From NCBI RefSeq assembly GCF_020379485.1, contig NC_063439.1, positions 18,442,598 to 18,506,597 on the forward strand: DNA of 64,000 nucleotides, read 5' to 3'. Below are positions 57,812-64,000 of this stretch, piece by piece (the stretch's first letter is position 1; each line of letters begins with the position of its first letter). The DNA is from Brassica napus (lineage: Eukaryota > Streptophyta > Magnoliopsida > Brassicales > Brassicaceae). The position numbers and the translations under genes were made by a program. The notes beneath the pieces are model-generated. The model saw only the letters and a list, made by a program, of their open reading frames with translations. It did not search any database and was not told the origin of the DNA.

Positions 57812-58071
57812 CTCCATCCGTTTTTTAATATAAGTTGTTTTAGAGAAACTTTTTTGTTCCAAATTTTATGTCGTTTTTGATTTTCTATGCAACATTTATT
57901 AATAATTAATGTTGTATAACCAATGATAATATATTTTCTATTTTTTTATTGATTAAATTGTGGTTAAGTAAATAATTAATAATGTTTTTGTTTCGAAAAT
58001 ATAAAAAATTAATGATTTTCTTAATCTATGTGCATAGCTTTAAAATGACTTATATTAAAAAACGGAGGGAG
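57812..58071. mobile_element. Stowaway (Tc1/mariner) MITE, 260 bp
   Basis: Terminal inverted repeats CTCCATCCGTTTTTTAATAT and, inverted, CTCCCTCCGTTTTTTAATAT, flanked by TA (57810-57811 and 58072-58073). Classic Stowaway ends. Confidence 0.93.
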
Positions 58072-58073
58072 TA

Positions 58074-58497
58074 TTTGTTTAATCAAGTTTCATGTACATA
58101 AACATGGTAGTGAAGGGCTGCTAAGATGGTACGAATCATCACCCAGTCTAATATAATCAAAAATTTAATATTAGCGTTCTTCTTTGTTGAGCCAACTTTA
58201 AATAACGCGATTTCCTTTCGAAGGAATTTAATTAGAGAGGGAATATTCCGTTATGGAATAACAGAATTGGTCCAAAAAGCTATAGAAGGTCCAACGAATT
58301 TTCCATTTACCCATACGCGCAGGGTCCCGTTGGTGATGTCACACCCTGCCTATAAAACCTGCCCATCCGCAACCTTTCTCCTCGGTTTAAGACACCAAAG
58401 AAACCAAGTAAACAAAAAAATATTCCCCTTTTCTCTCACAAATCCTGCAAAAAAAATTCTTTTTTAACTAAAGAAACAAAAAGAACCCTAACAAAAA
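58074..58497 (+). promoter_or_regulatory. Promoter and leader of the PB1 gene
   Basis: 424 bp between the Stowaway MITE and the ATG. CCTATAAAACC at about 58349 is a plausible TATA box, followed 150 bp later by the AC-rich leader AAGAACCCTAACAAAAA before ATG. Confidence 0.55.
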
Positions 58498-59182
58498 ATG
58501 GTGGCCGTCGATGTTAACGAGAAGAACAGTGGAAGCAGTCTTAAGTTTCTATGCAGTTACGGCGGCAGAATCCTCCCTCGTTCTACAGACGGGAAGCTCC
58601 GTTACGTCGGAGGTCATACCAGAGTCCTCTCCGTCCATCGTTCTATCTCTTTCGAAGGTTCGTTTAACATCACTTCAAAAAAACTCTGTTTGTAAACAGT
58701 CTTTCTGCGCGATTCAACTTCCCGAATCTGGGCGTTATCACGAAATTGAGATTGATTTTTGTTATTCTCCAGAGCTAATGAAGAAACTATTCGAATTCTG
58801 TGGATACTCCGTTGATCTGCGGTGTCAATTACCTAACGGAGATCTCGAGACTCTAATCTCCGTCAAATCAGATGAGGATCTAGCCAACATCGTTGAGGAG
58901 TACGATCGCGTCTCCGGAGCCAAGATCCGAGCCGTTCTATCGCCTCCGAGAGCGCATAGACAGGGATCTCCGTCGTCTACAAGCAGCGATCTATCTCCAA
59001 AATCTCCGTTCGCAGTTACGCCTTCCCCGCCGAACTCGCCGTCGTCGGCGTACGGGAGATATGTACAGTCTCGGTATTGTCTGCCTCCCACGGATCTTGG
59101 TAGAAGATACATTCACGGATACGGAGAATCATATTGCTATGCGTGTCGTGGACATAAAGACTCTAGGCTCATCCGGCATTGA
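58498..59182 (+). CDS. PB1 (Phox/Bem1) domain protein, 2 exons
   Basis: Exons 58498-58657 and 58773-59182; the GT-AG intron of 115 bp joins GAAG|AGCTAATG in frame, giving 189 residues. The N-terminus MVAVDVNEKNSGSSLKFLCS leads into the PB1 domain: YGGRILPRSTDGKLRYVGG, HTRVLSVHRSISF, ELMKKLFEFCGYSV, then the acidic OPCA-like part SVKSDEDLANIVEEYDR. The C-terminus is Ser/Pro-rich (SPKSPFAVTPSPPNSPSS). PB1 domains mediate protein-protein interaction; the family member at this position in Arabidopsis is AT5G63130, function not established to my knowledge. A continuous overlapping frame starting at 58511 is the result of the open intron and is not the protein. Confidence 0.88.
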
Positions 59183-60174
59183 CGCAAAAAAAAATTGGAA
59201 TTTACGACGATGATGAAGAAAACAAATAAAATAAATGAAAAAATTTAGGTGATATAGTTTTATACGATGTGATTGTTTGCGAAGAGAAGAATGAAATGTT
59301 TCCTTTCCATTTACGGTCAGAGACTTGGCCACCGGTGAAATTAGTTTAGACGGAGAACGAGATGGAACATTCGTCCGGGACCGTTACGAACCGTTAAGAG
59401 TTGCCACGTGTTTGCACGTACGTTCTTTTTTATGTACGTGATACGTGGCGAATACTGTGAGACCGTATATTGTTGTCTATGTCAGGGATGTTTGACGCGT
59501 GTAGGCTAGTGGATTCCTTTGTCAACACGTGTCAGCCGTCCGCACATACGAGGCTTTCTGTATCTTGGTTTTGGCCTCTTTGATAATGATAGAATCATAG
59601 AAGTAAAGTAAATTCTTTTTTGAAGTTTATTTTTAATTGTTTTCTAATTTGTTAACATTCGGTTTCTTTTTACTCGTCTCATCAAGGATTAGAGAAGGAC
59701 GTATGATATTCTGCTCACATGGATCCTTTTGAGAACATTTAAAAGAGTTAAATACAATTAAGTCTATAAAACTAATCGGAACATACGAGAAAGAAAGAAC
59801 CCATCATGAGTAGGTAAACTAACTGCGTATTTTAGTGAACTTCCAAAATTTCCGCAACGTGTGAATGGGACAGAATGAAGACTAAAGAATGTAGAAGTTG
59901 GTGTGTAACTTGACCCGTCCTTCAAAACTTTGAAACACCACAAAAGAAAATATATTAGGTGTTTGTTGTTCAATGATTATTAGAAAATATCTTTTGGAGT
60001 AGTGGTAGTAGTACCACACATCTGCTTAAATTAATTTCAACGTATTTCGTTGAAAAATCAATCAGCAGACACAGTACACGAAATTCAGCTCCTTTCAGCA
60101 TTTTTCTTTTTAAATTCAGCCAGAAAAGACTCGATTTTTTTCAATCAGAAAATATACAATATATATATATATAT
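59183..60174. other. Intergenic between convergent genes, with ACGTG motifs
   Basis: Begins with the PB1 gene 3' UTR. At 59403-59534 there are several ACGTG cores: CCACGTGT (59404), GCACGTAC, TACGTGAT, TACGTGGC (59442) and ACACGTGTC (59526), resembling ABRE/G-box sites. The rest is AT-rich and without coding sequence. Confidence 0.5.
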
Positions 60175-60707
60175 GAGAAAAAGACTAGGATAGCACCAAA
60201 CCAAGTTTATGTTCCCAAAGTAGCACTCAAAGTTCAAAGTCACAAAAATAGGTTTCATTAAAGAGGTAAATATACACTTATACCCCTTAGGTTAATTAAT
60301 CCAAACCTTAAGGTTTAGAGTTAAGGGGTGGGGTTTTGGAATTATGGTTTAAAATTTTATAAAAATAATATATTAAAATAAAAAATAAAAATTTTAAAAA
60401 CAGTTTTAAAAAGTATTTTTAAATTATAAAAAGAAAATTTGAAAAAAAAAAAAAATTTCGAAAAAAAAAATTATAAAAATTTCGAATCTGAAAACATATA
60501 ATCTGAAACTATAAAAAAAAAAATCTTTTTTTCATTTTTTTAATTTTATTTTATTTATTTTTGTTTATTTTTGTTTGTTTATTTAATTTTAAACCAAGGA
60601 TATTAGGGATATTTTATCCTTTAATGAATGTCATTTTTGTGACTTTCTCCTTCTAGTGCTATTTTTGAGACATAAACTTCAAAATGTGCTATTATTGACA
60701 ATTGCCC
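60175..60707. mobile_element. Mutator-type MITE, copy B, 533 bp
   Basis: The right end, inverted, is GGGCAATTGTCAATAATAGC; the left end is GAGAAAAAGACTAGGATAGC, and both continue with AAGTTTATG after a further 12 bases. Flanks are TATATATAT on both sides, compatible with a 9-bp duplication though the sequence is simple. Same family and orientation as 56943-57425. Confidence 0.72.
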
Positions 60708-61012
60708 TATATATATATATGTTCATATTTTCAGCTAATATACGTTCCTTTATTTTTGAAAAACATACGTTCCCTAAAATTGCATAATTTTGGACAAACT
60801 GGTTTTTCCAAAGCACTAGACCGGTTAAATTTAGAAAAATGTCAACATCAAGACAATAAGACCATGAAATATGTTTTAATTGTTCCTAACAAAAGGAAAC
60901 CGAGCTTCCAAACTCATAATCACAGTCGTTTGACACGAGAAGGTTAGGACAAGTATCCTCAAAAATCAAGCAAACGTCGTCAACAACCTTTTTTATTTGT
61001 TAAGGAGATTAG

Positions 61013-61794
61013 TTAACCAGTTTCTTGCTCGAATTCTTCACCATCTGATTCCTCTGCATTGTCTGCATCATCATCATCATCATCTGCTTCATTATCGTCT
61101 TCTTCTTGATGGTTGTCGACGACTGGTTTTCCCACTACGGGTACGCTAGGACTCATCTTTCTTATCTCGTTGCACTGCACCAAACAAGAATTTAATCAAA
61201 ACTTATCTTACCATTCACAATAACAAAACTGAAATGGACAATTAGCCTTTGATTAAATCACTCTCCCTTTTCATCTTCCACGTTTTATTATCAGACAAAT
61301 CAAACTATATCTATGTACATACAATTAGAGGAAACACCAAAAACTCAGATGAAAAGGAGACACAGGTAGTCTATCTTCTAGTAAAATAGTGTTCATCAAA
61401 TACAAATATTGATCCTTTCTACTCAGGTTATCATCAAAATTAACTAGAAAACACGCATCATCTCTCAATCCATCAGCAACACTAACTCGGGGATTAGACG
61501 GACGTCACGGACCTCGAATTCAAAATCCATACTTCATCAATCACGATTATCACTAGTGTTCATCTAGATTGGCCAATTGTGAAAACTGAAAATTGGTTTC
61601 CCATCATTCGAGTTCGATCGAGAAAGAGTAGAGAAGAAATAAAGAGATACCTTTTCTTCGAACTCAGCTTCTTCCATGGCGAGAAGAATCTCTTCGTTCT
61701 GGGGCTGGGGCCACTGTATAGGTAACAAATGCGATGCCGGTATCGTCTTCGTCGACGACGGAAACTGGCTCATCAACGTCGGAAACTGTAACAT
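61013..61794 (-). CDS. Small acidic protein, AT5G63135-like (2 exons)
   Basis: Exons on the minus strand, 61794-61651 and 61174-61013; the GT-AG intron is 476 bp, phase 0, and the product is 101 residues. It starts MLQFPTLMSQFPSSTKTIPA, continues SHLLPIQWPQPQNEEILLAM and EEAEFEEK, then CNEIRKMSPSVPVVGKP, and ends in a strongly acidic tail with six consecutive Asp (EADDDDDDADNAEESDGEEF). No catalytic motif. The position after the PB1 gene matches AT5G63135, which I recall only as an uncharacterised protein. Acidic tails of this type occur in chromatin or RNA-associated proteins; that is only a hint. Confidence 0.78.
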
Positions 61795-61980
61795 TTTTCT
61801 CTCTCTCTTTCACAGAAAATAATGAATAAACAAATAAAAAACAGAGAAAAGGAAAAGTTCAGGTTATCAAAACGCTGCGTATTAGTAATTAACACGAAAG
61901 GACTGCTCATTTAATAATTTTGGGCTCTCGCTTGTGTAGCCCATTTATAACGAAACTTGGGCCATCTTTTTACACGCATT

Positions 61981-62158
61981 AGGGCCTTGATTGGCGGATC
62001 ATATGATAAAGCACTACTATTATGCTGCAGAAACTGTATGTTTTTGCTAAACTTTTTAATAAAATGATTAATAAAGCAGTATGAATATACTATATAAAAT
62101 TATTATAAGTATATAATATATATTACTAATGCTAATATTCTACCAATCAAGACTTAGG
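61981..62158. mobile_element. Possible Harbinger-type MITE, about 175 bp
   Basis: GGGCCTTGATTGG near 61983 and CCAATCAAGAC near 62145 form an imperfect inverted pair, with TTA at both outer sides. The interior is AT-rich. Confidence 0.45.
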
Positions 62159-63569
62159 TTTGTGTATTATAAAACCTGTTTTTTGAGCGAACGCACATTT
62201 AAGCTTCTTCTATATCTACTTTTATGATTAGTTAATTATTCAATACTTGAAAATTGATTTATTTATGTGCCACCATCATATTCACTCTCACCAAAAAAAA
62301 AATGACACGACTTTTAAAAATTTTGACTTGTCATCACATAATTATGACATGTAAAATTTTATTTATAAACTGTCTCATATTCTTGCAATTTTTTTTAAAT
62401 GTAGTAATAACTAATAACTTACATTAAAGTAAATTTTATTTACAACAATTATTTTTTTCATATTTTTTGAAATTTAGTCATAACTATTTTTTGTTTATTT
62501 TTCTGAAATATGGTATAATTATATATATTTTATCAAAAATATTTGGAAGTGTGTCTTACATATATAAAACAAAAACAATACTAATCAAATAATTATTTTT
62601 GATAGATAATTGACTGAAAATTTATTTAAATTTATCGGTTCATTAAGTAAATTTAAAATTTTATTTTACCAATCTAACATATTGTAAATAAAATAAACAA
62701 AAATATAAAAAATTTATATATCTTTTTAATATAGAATTTTAAAACTAGGGTATAATATACATATTTACATAAATATTTATTATCATATAAATAAAATATT
62801 TTTCTTAGGAAATATAAATTATAATATGGAAGTTTAAATAAAATAAAATTAAAATAATTAAATTAAATCAAAGTAAAGCAAAAGTAAACAAGACGATATA
62901 TAACTGCATTAATTATTTTATTTTTTTCCAAACGATAAAATTAAAATATAGAAATAATATTTTTTAAATTTAAGACAATTACTTTTTAACAAATTAAGAT
63001 AAAATTATATTTAAAGTTAGTTCGATATATTTATCACTTGATTAAGAATATAATTTACTCATGAATGTATTGTAGTATTAGTTATCATAAAGTTAACTTA
63101 CGACATAGATTTTTTTTTTTTCATTTGTGCATGTCATTAATTTATAACATAATTTCAAGATTACATTTCCTATCTAGAATAATATTTCTTGTTTTGTTTT
63201 CTAAACACATAATATCGTCATAAATCTCATGGTGGTATATGCATCGGTTGGATAAATCACCAATGTAAAAATATTTTCTCACTATATCAACAAAGATCGA
63301 TAAATACTAAAAAAAAAAAGCAAGAGTCTCAAATTGACTCCTTCCTCGGATAAGATCTTTTTATTTTGAGTAGATTAGTTTACATCACCTTTTGTGGTCG
63401 GTAGTTGTGTGATCAATTTTGAATGGGTATAAATCATTGGTTATGCAATTTTAGTACATGCTTAGTGCACTCGGAAGAAGAAGAAGAAAAACATCTTTGG
63501 ATTTCTGCATAAAAGAAACCTAAGAAAATGTTAAATGTTAATTGTTTAATGAGAAAATTAGACATCTAA
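62159..63569. other. AT-rich spacer
   Basis: No coding sequence or bounded element. Long A/T-rich low-complexity sequence, probably old transposon remains. Confidence 0.35.
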
Positions 63570-64000
63570 TCTATTAAAACAGAGTCCTATTTTTTATCTA
63601 CCATTAAGAAGTCATACTAGGACCATCCAAAACATAATTCAATATGACATATTTCATTATTTACATTAATAATTAAAGAATATAAATTTAAATTTATTTA
63701 AGTATAACAAATTCTATTGAGAAAGAATCTAACAAAATCCTACTAACCTTCTAAATATTTTTATAAAATAACACTTAATTAATTTTGTAAATACTAATAT
63801 AACTTTATAGTTCAATGTTAATTAAAAATTTATTATAAAACAAGAAAATAAAATTCTATACTATTTTTATATATATTTTAATTATATTATGTATTATATT
63901 AAAATAGAAGTACTATATGAATTAAATATGGGTACATTTATCTATTTTATTTTTAAAATAGTTTCATTTAACTAAATTATCACTTATCATTAAAATGTGT
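63570..64000 (+). mobile_element. Helitron 5' end, continuing past the window
   Basis: TCTATTAAAACAGAGTCCTA preceded by A resembles Brassicaceae Helitron 5' ends. The 3' end is not in the window, so the call rests on one terminus. Confidence 0.5.

Noticed and set aside
58511..58772. Alternative single-exon N-terminus for the PB1 protein
   Set aside because: It reads exon 1 in the wrong frame and translates the intron; the spliced model gives the conserved PB1 domain.

Overview
This is a plant nuclear window, about 64 kb and AT-rich, with intron-containing genes separated by transposon-filled spacers. The proteins and their order point to Brassicaceae. From memory of the Arabidopsis thaliana chromosome 5 map, the genes line up with AT5G62990 to AT5G63135: a PORR protein (EMB1692-like), a TIM17/22/23 family protein, the WD40 protein DPH7, glutaredoxin GRXC1, EMB2759, LOB, an AT5G63100-like methyltransferase relic, the histone deacetylase HDA6, a PB1-domain protein and a small acidic protein. 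Several Arabidopsis neighbours (an NLR at 63020, genes around 63060-63087, the RH30 helicase at 63120) are not seen. With the long repeat-filled spacers, this suggests a fractionated subgenome of a Brassica-type mesopolyploid.

Layout. 1-4740: compact gene block (PORR remnant +, TIM17-type -, DPH7 +, GRXC1 -), with a 287-bp divergent promoter between the TIM17-type gene and DPH7. 5066-10370: a B3/REM gene fragment and a large PIF/Harbinger element carrying a transposase (two stops), a Myb/SANT-like protein (frameshift) and an intact GRF zinc-finger protein. 10600-21100: no host gene; a SINE, Tourist-like and hAT-type MITEs with exact target duplications, an array of GTACAACT motifs, a Helitron, and a 1.9-kb hAT element holding a nested TIR element. 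22300-24860: a fold-back element next to EMB2759. 26138-33900: broken NYN-domain gene copies, then a young 4.83-kb Copia retrotransposon lying between two related Harbinger-type MITEs. 34237-42778: Helitrons, a Mutator-like element with a dead transposase, and small MITEs. 43551-44096: LOB, in very long flanking DNA. 50549-53277: the methyltransferase relic and HDA6. 53379-58071: a promoter tandem duplication, LINE debris and MITEs. 58498-61794: the PB1 gene and the small acidic-protein gene. The last 2 kb is AT-rich with a Helitron-type 5' end.

The host genes are unrelated housekeeping and regulatory functions (protein import, diphthamide synthesis, redox, histone deacetylation, organ-boundary transcription) and do not form a pathway. 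The most distinctive content is the record of transposition: many elements have both ends and target duplications readable, several nestings can be ordered in time, and one Mutator insertion has a paralogous unfilled site in the same window. I found no clear evidence of a wholly new biological system. The best leads are the intact GRF-finger accessory protein in a dead Harbinger element, pol III-like boxes inside DNA transposons, an exon-end duplication inside HDA6 intron 1, and the GTACAACT motif array.
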